Shown piece by piece: positions 26,597 to 35,608 of a stretch of 64,000 nt of DNA. The notes beneath the pieces are model-generated. The model worked only from the letters and a program-made list of their open reading frames with translations, made no database searches and was not told where the DNA came from. A program made the position numbers and the translations under genes. Each line of letters opens with the position of its first letter. The stretch's first letter is position 1. Origin of the DNA: JAAFIW01 sp031414805 (lineage in GTDB: Bacteria; Pseudomonadota; Gammaproteobacteria; Burkholderiales; Burkholderiaceae_C); the NCBI GenBank assembly GCA_031414805.1, contig JANOQJ010000014.1, positions 62,001-126,000 of the forward strand. Reading direction: 5' to 3'.

Positions 26597-26655
26597 CGCT
26601 ATATTTTATATAGCTGCTTGAGCAATCACCACCTGGGCTGAAATCACTTTTTATG
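26597..26655 (+). repeat. Dispersed repeat copy
   Basis: CGCTATATTTTATATAGCTG, CTTGAGCAATCACCACCTGG, GCTGAAATCACTTTTT. It lies in the divergent region between the rhodanese and TRAP genes. Confidence 0.8.
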
Positions 26656-26762
26656 CATATTTGAACCCTATATCCCACTGGGGTAACTCCGCTGACAGCC
26701 AAGCTGAGTTCATCACTAAATTACTTATCGAGTAATCCGTTTTTTCAACCAGGAGACAAACC

Positions 26763-27878
26763 TTGACCGATACGAAGACCTCGCGCCGCCGCAACCTACT
26801 CAAAGGCGCAGCCGTTGCCGCCGGTGCGCTCACCGCACCGATGGTGGCCACGGCCCAGACCACCACTTCACTGCGTTTTCAAAGCACCTGGCCGGCTAAA
26901 GACATCTTTCATGAATACGCCAGCGACTTTGCCAAAAAGGTCAACGACATGGCCAGCGGCAAGCTGAAGATTGAAGTGTTGCCCGCCGGCTCTGTGGTGC
27001 CTGCGTTCCAGCTGCTTGAAGCAGTGGCCAAAGGCACGCTGGACGGCGGCCACGGCGTTGTGGCCTATCACTACGGCAAAAATTCGGCTCTGGCGCTGTG
27101 GGGTTCCGGCCCCTCATTCGGCATGGATCCCAATATGCTGCTGGCTTGGCATAACTACGGTGGCGGCAAGGACTTGTTGGCCGAAATCTACAAAAGCCTG
27201 AATCTGGAGGTCACCTCCTACCTTTATGGCCCAATGCCCACGCAACCTTTCGGATGGTTCAAAAAACCCATTGCCAAGGTGGAAGATTTGAAGGGTGTGA
27301 AATTCCGTACCGTGGGCTTGGCGGTCGACATGTACACCGACATGGGCGCGGCTGTGAACCCGCTGCCCGGTGGCGAGATTGTGCCGGCACTGGACCGTGG
27401 CCTGATCGACGGTGCCGAGTTCAACAACGCCAGTTCCGACAACCTGCTGGGTTTCCCCGATGTGGTGAAAAACTGCATGTTGCAAAGCTTCCACCAGAGC
27501 GGCGAGCAATTCGAAATTCTGTTCAACACCGGCAAGCTCAATGCGCTGCCCACCGAGCTGAAAGCCATCATCGACTACGCCGTGCAGGCCGCCAGCGCCG
27601 ACATGAGCTGGAAAGCCATCCAACGCAACTCGCAGGACTACATCGAGCTCAAGAAGAAGGGCGTGAAGTTCTACAAGACACCCGATGCCATCCTGCGCGC
27701 GCAGCTGGCCGCCTGGGACAAGATCATGGCCAAAAAGGGCGGCGAGAACCCCTTGTTCAAGAAAATTCTGGATAGCCAGCGTGCCTTCGCGCAGCGGGCT
27801 GGCCAGTGGCACAACGACTACACGGTCGATTTCAAGATGGCCTACAACCACTACTTTGGCAAAGGTGCCAAGAGCTGA
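26763..27878 (+). CDS. dctP: TRAP transporter solute-binding protein (DctP/TakP type)
   Basis: 371-residue periplasmic receptor. The signal contains a twin-arginine-like SRRRNLLKGAAVAAGAL. Mature sequence LRFQSTWPAKDIFHEYASDF and KFRTVGLAVDMYTDMGAAVN (with the ligand-binding Arg) belong to the DctP family. EIVPALDRGLIDGAEFNNAS places it near the lactate/alpha-keto-acid receptors (TakP-like), so a carboxylate ligand is likely. The start codon is TTG at 26763, supported by AGGAG eleven bases upstream. An attenuator-like hairpin separates it from dctQ. Confidence 0.9.
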   Translation: MTDTKTSRRRNLLKGAAVAAGALTAPMVATAQTTTSLRFQSTWPAKDIFHEYASDFAKKVNDMASGKLKIEVLPAGSVVPAFQLLEAVAKGTLDGGHGVVAYHYGKNSALALWGSGPSFGMDPNMLLAWHNYGGGKDLLAEIYKSLNLEVTSYLYGPMPTQPFGWFKKPIAKVEDLKGVKFRTVGLAVDMYTDMGAAVNPLPGGEIVPALDRGLIDGAEFNNASSDNLLGFPDVVKNCMLQSFHQSGEQFEILFNTGKLNALPTELKAIIDYAVQAASADMSWKAIQRNSQDYIELKKKGVKFYKTPDAILRAQLAAWDKIMAKKGGENPLFKKILDSQRAFAQRAGQWHNDYTVDFKMAYNHYFGKGAKS

Positions 27879-27923
27879 TCCAGCGCTTGTCGAATCGGTG
27901 CGCCGTCGGTGCACCTTCTCATC

Positions 27924-27950
27924 GGGGCGCTGTTGGCGCCCTTTCTTTTT
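27924..27950 (+). terminator. Hairpin with T tract between dctP and dctQ
   Basis: GGGGCGC-TGTT-GGCGCCC followed by TTTCTTTTT. Placed between the receptor and permease genes, it probably lets part of the transcripts stop after dctP so that the receptor is made in excess. Confidence 0.65.
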
Positions 27951-27964
27951 CCATCGGAGCCACG

Positions 27965-28585
27965 ATGCAACAATTTCTCTGGACGGTGGACCGCTTTTCC
28001 ACCTGGTTTGGCAAGGTGTGCGCCTGGTCGGTTGTCGGGCTGACCGTGCTCATCTGCTGGGAGGTGTTCTCGCGCTACGTGATGAACAAACCGCATGCCT
28101 GGGTGCTGGACGCGCAAATCATGCTGTACGGCCTGCTCTTTATGTCAGCCGGTGCCTACACCCTGGCCAAAAATGGCCATGTACGCGGGGACGTGCTGTA
28201 CGGATTTTTTAAACCGCGCACGCAGGCCAGCGTTGACCTGACGCTGTACATCCTGTTTTTTCTGCCTGGCATTCTGGCGCTCACATGGGCTGGGTGGACC
28301 TTTGCCAACGACTCGCTGGCCATCCGCGAACAGACTTTCAACGCGGACCCGATACCGGTCTACCCGTTCAAGTTTGTGGTGCCCATCGCGGGAGCCATGC
28401 TGCTGCTGCAGGGGCTGGTCGAAATTGTGCGCTGCGTGATCTGCCTGCAAACCGGGGAATGGCCAACCCGCGAAGACGATGTACAAGAGGTTGATGTGGA
28501 AAAACTCAAGGAGATGGTGCACGTGAAAGACAGCGATATCGAGAACCTGGACAAACTGGTGGTGCAACAGAAAGGCGGCCAGTGA
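27965..28585 (+). CDS. dctQ: TRAP transporter small permease (DctQ)
   Basis: 206 residues with four transmembrane helices. VLICWEVFSRYVMNKPHAWV is the DctQ family motif, and GAYTLAKNGHVRGDVLY follows. It is longer than most DctQ because of an acidic 50-residue C-terminal tail predicted to be helical (VEKLKEMVHVKDSDIENLDK). It overlaps the dctM start as TGATG. Confidence 0.9.
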   Translation: MQQFLWTVDRFSTWFGKVCAWSVVGLTVLICWEVFSRYVMNKPHAWVLDAQIMLYGLLFMSAGAYTLAKNGHVRGDVLYGFFKPRTQASVDLTLYILFFLPGILALTWAGWTFANDSLAIREQTFNADPIPVYPFKFVVPIAGAMLLLQGLVEIVRCVICLQTGEWPTREDDVQEVDVEKLKEMVHVKDSDIENLDKLVVQQKGGQ

Positions 28586-30618
28586 TGGCGATCCGTAAAG
28601 AACTCTGGTTTGGCTTTGGCCTGATGGCGCTCATTTTGCTGGCTGTGTTGACCATGGTGATCAGCGTGCCGGTCATGACCAACGGGCACTATGGCCTGCT
28701 CATGCTCTCCCTGGTGGTGGTTGCCATCATGCTGGGCTTTCCCACTGCCTTCACGCTGATGGGCATGGGCATGGTGTTCGCGTTTTTTGCTTACCACTCG
28801 GGCGACCAGACCTCGGCTGGGGCGGTTCGCCAGACGCTGGACTTGATGGTGCAACGCGCGTTCTCGGTGATGAGCAACGACGTGCTGATCTCCATCCCGC
28901 TGTTCGTTTTCATGGGCTATCTGGTCGAGCGCGCCAACCTGATCGAAAAGCTGTTTCACAGCCTGCACCTGGCACTGTCCCGGGTGCCCGGCTCGCTGGC
29001 GGTGGCCACGCTGGTGACGTGTGCGATCTTTGCCACCGCCACCGGCATCGTGGGCGCGGTGGTCACGCTCATGGGCCTGCTGGCCATGCCGCAGATGCTG
29101 CGCGCGGGTTACGACGTGCGCTTAACCGCCGGTGCCATTACCGCTGGCGGTTGCCTGGGCATTTTGATTCCGCCGTCGGTGCTGCTTATCGTCTACGGTG
29201 CCACTGCCGGTGTGTCGGTGGTCAAGCTGTACGCAGGTGCATTTTTCCCCGGCATCATGCTGGCCGGCCTTTACATCGTGTACGTGATCATCGTCGCCAA
29301 GATCAAACCCGCCTGGGCACCGCCGCTGAGCGCCGACCAACGGGTGGTACCACTGCCCGCGCTGCTCACACGCCTGGGCGCTACCGGTCATGCCTGGGCG
29401 CTGGGTGGATTGATCCAGGGCCTCAAGGGTGCCAAAAACAAAGGTGTACCCACCGGCTACATGCTGCGCCAACTCGGCATTGCGCTAACCCCGCTGCTGC
29501 TGTTTGCCGCGGTGGCGGTGCTCAGCTACCAAAATGCCACCCGTGTTGCCGCCGTAGAGACTTATGAAGAACTACAGCCCATGGGCTCGGGCAGTGCCTC
29601 ACCCAGCACAGGATTGGCCGAGCCCGGCAATACCCAAGCAGGCGGCCTGGCAGAGCCGCCGGCAGCGGGCGGCCTGGCGGAACCCCCCTCAGCAGGCGGG
29701 CTGAGCGAGCCGCCAAACGCCGACAAGGGTCTGAGCGAGCCACCCGGCAGCACCCGTGACGCAGTTGCGCTGCCTCCCGGCGCTGTAGCCGATACAACAG
29801 CTGCAGCAGGTGCAACACCTGCAACACCTGCAAAAGTGGGCGGCGCACCGGCCGTCACCACCCAACCAGCCCCGCAGGGCTTTTGGATCGGTCTGGGCGT
29901 GGGCGCACTGGCGCTGGCCGTTTTCTACGGCATCCTGAGCTACGCGCGGTTTGAAATTTTCAAGATGCTGCTGACCAGCTTCTTCCCGCTGATGGTGCTG
30001 ATCCTGGCGGTGCTGGGCTCCATTGTGTTCGGCTTGACCACACCCACTGAGGCAGCGGCTGTGGGCGCGATGGGCGGCTTCCTGCTGGCCATTGCTTACC
30101 GCCAACTCACGATGAACGTCATTAAGGAAAGCGTGTTCCTCACCGCCAAGACGAGTGCCATGGTGTGCTGGCTCTTCGTGGGCTCGGCCATCTTTTCGGC
30201 GGCTTTTGCGCTGCTGGGCGGCCAGGCACTGGTGGAGGAATGGGTGCTGAGCATGAACCTGACCAAGACCGAGTTCCTGATCTTGAGCCAGGTGATCATC
30301 TTCATCCTGGGCTGGCCGCTGGAATGGACCGAGATCATCGTGATCTTCATGCCGATTTTCATACCGCTGCTGGACAACTTCGGGGTCGATCCGCTGTTCT
30401 TCGGCCTGTTGGTGGCGCTGAATCTGCAAACGGCCTTCCTGAGCCCGCCGGTGGCCATGAGTGCGTTCTACCTTAAGGGCGTGGCGCCCAAGCACGTGAC
30501 GCTGAACCAGATTTTCGCAGGCATGCTGCCCTTCATGGGGATCCAGATCCTGGCCATCGTGCTGCTGTACATGTTCCCGGCCATCGGCATGTGGCTGCCC
30601 GGGGTTTTGTACAAATAG
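28585..30618 (+). CDS. dctM: TRAP transporter large permease (DctM) with low-complexity insert
   Basis: 677 residues; ordinary DctM is about 430. The first half has the DctM helices and the conserved GITAGGCLGILIPPSVLLIVYG-like stretch (residues around 190-215). The second half resumes with FGLTTPTEAAAVGAMGGFLL and FLSPPVAMSAFYLKGVAPK. Between them, about residues 326-431 form a hydrophilic Gly/Pro/Ala linker with five copies of GL(A/S)EP, flanked by one extra hydrophobic segment on each side. The insert's role is unknown. The reading frame is intact and the flanking conserved parts are normal. GTG at 28582 is an alternative start. Confidence 0.88.
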   Translation: MAIRKELWFGFGLMALILLAVLTMVISVPVMTNGHYGLLMLSLVVVAIMLGFPTAFTLMGMGMVFAFFAYHSGDQTSAGAVRQTLDLMVQRAFSVMSNDVLISIPLFVFMGYLVERANLIEKLFHSLHLALSRVPGSLAVATLVTCAIFATATGIVGAVVTLMGLLAMPQMLRAGYDVRLTAGAITAGGCLGILIPPSVLLIVYGATAGVSVVKLYAGAFFPGIMLAGLYIVYVIIVAKIKPAWAPPLSADQRVVPLPALLTRLGATGHAWALGGLIQGLKGAKNKGVPTGYMLRQLGIALTPLLLFAAVAVLSYQNATRVAAVETYEELQPMGSGSASPSTGLAEPGNTQAGGLAEPPAAGGLAEPPSAGGLSEPPNADKGLSEPPGSTRDAVALPPGAVADTTAAAGATPATPAKVGGAPAVTTQPAPQGFWIGLGVGALALAVFYGILSYARFEIFKMLLTSFFPLMVLILAVLGSIVFGLTTPTEAAAVGAMGGFLLAIAYRQLTMNVIKESVFLTAKTSAMVCWLFVGSAIFSAAFALLGGQALVEEWVLSMNLTKTEFLILSQVIIFILGWPLEWTEIIVIFMPIFIPLLDNFGVDPLFFGLLVALNLQTAFLSPPVAMSAFYLKGVAPKHVTLNQIFAGMLPFMGIQILAIVLLYMFPAIGMWLPGVLYK

Positions 30619-30660
30619 TCCGTATTGGCACCCCGCGCCGGGACCGGATTCCCTCGAACA

Positions 30661-30684
30661 AGGAGCGCCAAGACGCTCCTTTTT
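30661..30684 (+). terminator. Rho-independent terminator after dctM
   Basis: AGGAGCG/CGCTCCT stem with a six-base loop followed by TTTTC, 42 bases after the dctM stop. Confidence 0.85.
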
Positions 30685-30763
30685 CGTTGTAGGCGATGGG
30701 GACCGCATGGCATTACACTCAGATTGACGTTTACGTCAACGTCAACCACCGATTGGAAACCTA

Positions 30764-31609
<846 letters not shown>

Positions 31610-31629
31610 TCGGGCGAGTGAATTTTTTG

Positions 31630-31731
31630 AACGCAGAGGACGCGAAGGTTGCGCAGAGAGCGCAAAAGAACAGCCAAAAAAATTGGGAACCCCTTTTGCG
31701 TCCTCTGCGAATCCTTCGCGTCCTCTGCGTT
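31630..31731. repeat. 102-bp palindromic intergenic element (GCAGAGGACGCGAAGG family)
   Basis: AACGCAGAGGACGCGAAGG at the left is the perfect inverse of the 19 bases at the right end. Inside, TTGCGCAGAGAGCGCAAAAG pairs with CTTTTGCGTCCTCTGCGAA. The transcript would fold into one long hairpin between ppk2 and icmF. Confidence 0.8.
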
Positions 31732-31760
31732 CATTGACTCCGAATTGAAGAAAGCAACCC

Positions 31761-34700
31761 ATGACCGACCTCTCCGCCGAATTCAAAGCCCTGGCCAACT
31801 ACCGCCCGACCCACAAAGTGCGGTTTGTCACCGCCGCCAGCCTGTTTGACGGGCACGACGCGGCCATCAACATCATGCGGCGCATCCTGCAGGGGATGGG
31901 CGCGGAAGTGATTCACCTGGGGCACAACCGGAGTGTTGACGAGGTGGTTACTGCCGCCTTGCAGGAAGATGTGCAGGGCATTGCCATCAGCAGCTACCAG
32001 GGCGGCCATGTGGAGTATTTCAAGTACATGGTGGACTTGCTGCGCGCCCGCGGCGGTGAGCACATTCAGGTGTTTGGTGGCGGCGGCGGCGTGATCGTGC
32101 CCGACGAGATTCGCGAGCTGCAGGCCTACGGCGTGACACGCATTTACAGCCCGCAAGACGGCCAGCGCATGGGGCTGCAAGGCATGATTGGTGAAATGGT
32201 GATGCGTTGCGACCGGGATTTGACCGGGCAAGCACCCGCAGAGCTAGCAGCCATTCAGGGCCACAGCGAGATGGCCTGGCGCAAGCTGGCGCAAATGCTC
32301 ACCGCCATCGAGAGTTTTAAGCTAAATCCGGCTCTAGCCCTTGAATTGACTGCTCAAGCAGCTACTAAAAAGATAGCTGTTGTCGGTATCACCGGCACCG
32401 GTGGTGCGGGCAAGTCCTCACTCACCGACGAGCTGATTCGCCGCTTGCGGCTGGATCAGGATGACAGCCTTCGTATTGCCGTCATCTCCATTGACCCGAG
32501 TCGTCGTAAGAGCGGCGGCGCGTTGTTGGGCGACCGCATCCGCATGAATGCGATTGCGCCGTGGGCAACCACTGAACTAACTCCTTCCCCTTCCGGGGGA
32601 AGCTTGGCCTGTCCTGAGCTTGTCGAAGGGGGATGGGGGCAGAACGACAACCCATCTCAGGAAACAGCCGCCTCACACGCGGCCCCCACCCCCGCCTCCC
32701 CCAGCGGGGGAGGGAGTGATTCCATGTCTTCCCCGAGCGGGGGAGGGAGCAATTCAGCGAGTCAATCAAGAGTCTTCATGCGTAGCCTCGCCACCCGCGA
32801 CTTCGGCTCCGAGATCTCCCAAGCCCTGCCCGACGTGATCGCCGCCTGCAAGTGCGCGGGCTTTGACTTGATCATTGTGGAAACCTCCGGCATCGGCCAG
32901 GGCGACGCCGCCATCGCCCCGTTGGTCGACGTGCCCATCTACGTGATGACACCCGAATTCGGCGCTGCCAGCCAGCTCGAAAAAATTGACATGCTCGACT
33001 TTGCCGAGTTTGTCGCCATCAATAAATTCGACCGCAAAGGCTCGCTGGACGCGCTGCGCGATGTGGCCAAACAAGTGCAGCGCAACCGCGAAGCCTGGAC
33101 CACGCCGATGGAGCAAATGCCCGTGTTTGGCACCATGGCCGCCCGCTTCAACGACGACGGCGTGACCGCGCTGTATCAGGCCCTGAAACCACGCCTGATT
33201 GAACTGGGTGTGCCGCTGAGTGAAGGCACCCTGCCCCTCCAAAACGTTCGCCACAGCACCAACCAGAGCCCCGTCGTACCCGCCGCACGCACCCGCTACC
33301 TGGCAGAAATCAGCGACACCGTGCGCAGCTACAAAGCCCGTGCAACTGCACAAGCCCAGCTGGCCCGCGAGATTCAACAGCTGCACGAATCCGCCCGCAT
33401 GCTCACCGCAGCCAACCCCGCCAAAACCCGCGCCGTAGAAGCCGTGACCGACCTGGCCACCCAGCGCACAGCCGTTCAAGAACCCGCCGCCAAAAAGCTG
33501 CTGGCCCAGTGGCCTCAAATGCAGCAGGCCTACGCAGGCGACGAATACGTGGTGAAGATTCGCGACACCGAAATCCGCACGACTCTGGTCACCAAGTCTT
33601 TAAGTGGCACCCCCATTCGCAAAGTCAGCCTGCCCACCTACGCCGACCATGGCGATGTGCTCAAGTGGCTGATGCTGGACAACGTGCCCGGCAGCTACCC
33701 CTACACCGCGGGCACCTTTGCGTTCAAGCGAGAGGGCGAAGACCCCACCCGTATGTTTGCCGGCGAGGGCGATGCCTTTCGCACCAACACCCGTTTCAAA
33801 CTGCTCAGCTCCGGCATGGCCGCCAAGCGCCTGAGCACTGCGTTTGACTCGGTCACGCTGTACGGCAACGACCCCGCCGTGCGCCCCGACATCTACGGCA
33901 AGGTGGGCAACAGCGGCGTGAGCATCGCCACGTTGGACGATATGAAAGTGCTGTACGGCGGCTTTGATTTGTGCAGCCCCGCTACCTCCGTCAGCATGAC
34001 CATCAACGGCCCGGCCCCCAGCATCCTGGCCATGTTCATGAACACCGCCATCGACCAGAACCTGGACAAATTCAAGACCGACAACAACCGCGAACCCACA
34101 GACACCGAAGCCCAAAAAATCCGCGAATGGGTGCTGGCTAATGTGCGTGGCACGGTGCAGGCCGACATTTTGAAAGAAGACCAGGGCCAGAACACCTGCA
34201 TCTTTTCCACCGAGTTCAGCCTGAAGGTCATGGGCGACATTGCCCAGTATTTCGTGCACCACAACGTGCGCAACTTCTACAGCGTGTCCATCAGCGGCTA
34301 CCACATTGCCGAGGCCGGTGCCAACCCGATTTCGCAGCTTGCCTTCACGCTGTCCAATGGCTTTACGTTCGTCGAAGCCTATCTGGCGCGCGGCATGCAC
34401 ATCGACGATTTCGCGCCCAACCTCAGCTTCTTTTTCAGCAACGGCATGGACCCCGAATACACCGTGATGGGCCGAGTCGCCCGCCGCATCTGGGCGGTGG
34501 CCATGAGAGAAAAATACGGTGCGAATGAGCGCAGCCAAAAACTCAAATACCACATTCAAACCAGCGGCCGCAGCCTGCACGCCCAAGAAATCCAGTTCAA
34601 CGACATCCGCACCACCCTGCAAGCTCTGATTGCGATTTACGACAACTGCAACTCCCTGCACACCAATGCGTTTGACGAAGCCATCACCACGCCAACAGAA

Positions 34701-35246
34701 GATTCGGTCAGACGCGCCATGGCCATCCAGCTCATCATCAACCGCGAATGGGGCCTGGCCAAGAACGAAAACCCTTCGCAAGGCAGCTTCATCATCGAGG
34801 AGCTGACCGAGTTGGTCGAGGAGGCCGTGTTGAAGGAATTCGAAAGCATCGCCGAGCGCGGCGGCGTGCTGGGCGCCATGGAAACCGGCTACCAGCGCGG
34901 CAAGATTCAAGACGAATCCATGCACTACGAAATGCTCAAACACACCGGCGAGCTGCCCATCATCGGCGTCAACACCTTCCGCAACCCACATGGCGACGCC
35001 GTGATGGACAAGCTGGAGTTGGCGCGTTCAACCGAAGAAGAAAAGCAGTCGCAACTCAAGCGACTCGGTGAGTTTCACGCTCTGCATGCCCACGCATCAC
35101 CCGCCATGCTGAAACGCCTGCAGCAAGCAGTGATTGACAACCTGAACGTGTTCGAGGTGCTGATGGACGCCGTGCGCGTGTGCTCGCTGGGGCAGATCAC
35201 GAATGCGCTGTTTGAGGTGGGTGGGCAGTACCGGCGGAATATGTAA
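31761..35246 (+). CDS. icmF: Fused isobutyryl-CoA mutase IcmF with repeat-derived insertion
   Basis: 1161-residue fusion of a B12-binding domain (about 17-150; SLFDGHDAAI holds the cobalt-ligating His), a MeaB/MeaI-type G-domain chaperone (from 207; Walker A GITGTGGAGKSSL, later VETSGIGQGDAA and NKFDRKGS) and a C-terminal acyl-CoA mutase TIM barrel (GSYPYTAGTFAFKREGEDPT, SVSISGYHIAEAGANPISQ). It interconverts isobutyryl-CoA and butyryl-CoA by radical rearrangement; the chaperone protects and reloads the cofactor. Two segments are repeat DNA read in frame: the B12/G linker (32312-32382) and about 70 residues between GDRIRMNAI and RVFMRSLATRD, blocks that are nearly adjacent in ordinary IcmF. 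Whether the G domain still works is open. Confidence 0.92.
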   Translation: MTDLSAEFKALANYRPTHKVRFVTAASLFDGHDAAINIMRRILQGMGAEVIHLGHNRSVDEVVTAALQEDVQGIAISSYQGGHVEYFKYMVDLLRARGGEHIQVFGGGGGVIVPDEIRELQAYGVTRIYSPQDGQRMGLQGMIGEMVMRCDRDLTGQAPAELAAIQGHSEMAWRKLAQMLTAIESFKLNPALALELTAQAATKKIAVVGITGTGGAGKSSLTDELIRRLRLDQDDSLRIAVISIDPSRRKSGGALLGDRIRMNAIAPWATTELTPSPSGGSLACPELVEGGWGQNDNPSQETAASHAAPTPASPSGGGSDSMSSPSGGGSNSASQSRVFMRSLATRDFGSEISQALPDVIAACKCAGFDLIIVETSGIGQGDAAIAPLVDVPIYVMTPEFGAASQLEKIDMLDFAEFVAINKFDRKGSLDALRDVAKQVQRNREAWTTPMEQMPVFGTMAARFNDDGVTALYQALKPRLIELGVPLSEGTLPLQNVRHSTNQSPVVPAARTRYLAEISDTVRSYKARATAQAQLAREIQQLHESARMLTAANPAKTRAVEAVTDLATQRTAVQEPAAKKLLAQWPQMQQAYAGDEYVVKIRDTEIRTTLVTKSLSGTPIRKVSLPTYADHGDVLKWLMLDNVPGSYPYTAGTFAFKREGEDPTRMFAGEGDAFRTNTRFKLLSSGMAAKRLSTAFDSVTLYGNDPAVRPDIYGKVGNSGVSIATLDDMKVLYGGFDLCSPATSVSMTINGPAPSILAMFMNTAIDQNLDKFKTDNNREPTDTEAQKIREWVLANVRGTVQADILKEDQGQNTCIFSTEFSLKVMGDIAQYFVHHNVRNFYSVSISGYHIAEAGANPISQLAFTLSNGFTFVEAYLARGMHIDDFAPNLSFFFSNGMDPEYTVMGRVARRIWAVAMREKYGANERSQKLKYHIQTSGRSLHAQEIQFNDIRTTLQALIAIYDNCNSLHTNAFDEAITTPTEDSVRRAMAIQLIINREWGLAKNENPSQGSFIIEELTELVEEAVLKEFESIAERGGVLGAMETGYQRGKIQDESMHYEMLKHTGELPIIGVNTFRNPHGDAVMDKLELARSTEEEKQSQLKRLGEFHALHAHASPAMLKRLQQAVIDNLNVFEVLMDAVRVCSLGQITNALFEVGGQYRRNM
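32312..32382 (-). repeat. Dispersed repeat copy in the icmF interdomain linker
   Basis: AGTTTTAAGCTAAATCCGGC, TCTAGCCCTTGAATTGACTG, CTCAAGCAGCTACTAAAAAG. It is translated as FKLNPALALELTAQAATKK just before the G-domain P-loop strand. Confidence 0.8.
32550..32768. repeat. Palindromic repeat insertion inside the icmF G domain
   Basis: Starts CTCCTTCCCCTTCCGGGGGA, carries a CCTGAGCTTGTCGAAGG box and GGGGGATGGGGGC, then GCGGCCCCCACCCCCGCCTC with CCCCCAGCGGGGGAGGGAG twice. The order is the same as in the intergenic element at 45259-45411. It adds about 70 Ser/Gly/Pro-rich residues (for example SPSGGGSDSMSSPSGGGSNS) without breaking the frame. Confidence 0.85.
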
Positions 35247-35283
35247 GGAAGGTCACTTGCTGCGGAAATTTAGAAAGGAATGG

Positions 35284-35336
35284 CCACCAGCCCTTATAGA
35301 TGCTGCTCAAGCAGCTATTAATTCGGGAGTGAAACC
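35284..35336 (-). repeat. Dispersed repeat copy, left of a pair
   Basis: AGCCCTTATAGATGCTGCTC then AAGCAGCTATTAATTCGGGA GTGAAA. It shares the unusual AATTCGGGAGTGAAA end with the copy at 35541, so the two form an approximately 50-bp direct repeat around 200 bases without a recognisable gene. Confidence 0.85.
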
Positions 35337-35459
35337 CTGCCAAGTCGTGACGAGCATTTGGGGTCAGATGCAATTGAAGAACGCGGTCTACCCGAAGCGA
35401 CACTGTACAAATACGGGAGAGGGAGTCAGGGGCACGGCTGCGAACTGGCGGCGGTGTGC

Positions 35460-35498
35460 GCATGCCCCCCATCCCCACCTTCCCCCGAAAGGGGAACG
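35460..35498. repeat. GC-rich palindromic repeat fragment (CCCCATCCC...CTTCCCCC family)
   Basis: CCCCCCATCCCCACCTTCCC followed by CCGAAAGGGGAACG. One end of the same element family as 45259-45411 and the icmF insert. Confidence 0.7.
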
Positions 35499-35540
35499 AG
35501 CCAACTGCCGTCGCGCGCAACCGATTCGGTGCTTTCTGCC

Positions 35541-35591
35541 TGTAGCCCCTACAAATACTGCTCAAGCAGCTATCAATTCGGGAGTGAAAAC
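35541..35591 (-). repeat. Dispersed repeat copy, right of a pair
   Basis: AGCCCCTACAAATACTGCTC then AAGCAGCTATCAATTCGGGA GTGAAA; the partner of 35284-35336. The 362-base gap between icmF and the kinase-like gene holds only these repeats and the fragment at 35460. Confidence 0.85.
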
Positions 35592-35608
35592 GCCCGTATC
35601 AACAACAC

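Noticed and set aside
28972..30708. Very long minus-strand open frames opposite dctM and icmF
   Set aside because: High-GC antisense shadows: His/Gln/Gly-rich, no recognisable domains, while the plus strand encodes clear proteins.
32482..32769. Independent gene inside the icmF insertion (minus strand)
   Set aside because: The frame is made of the palindromic repeat and has no start context.
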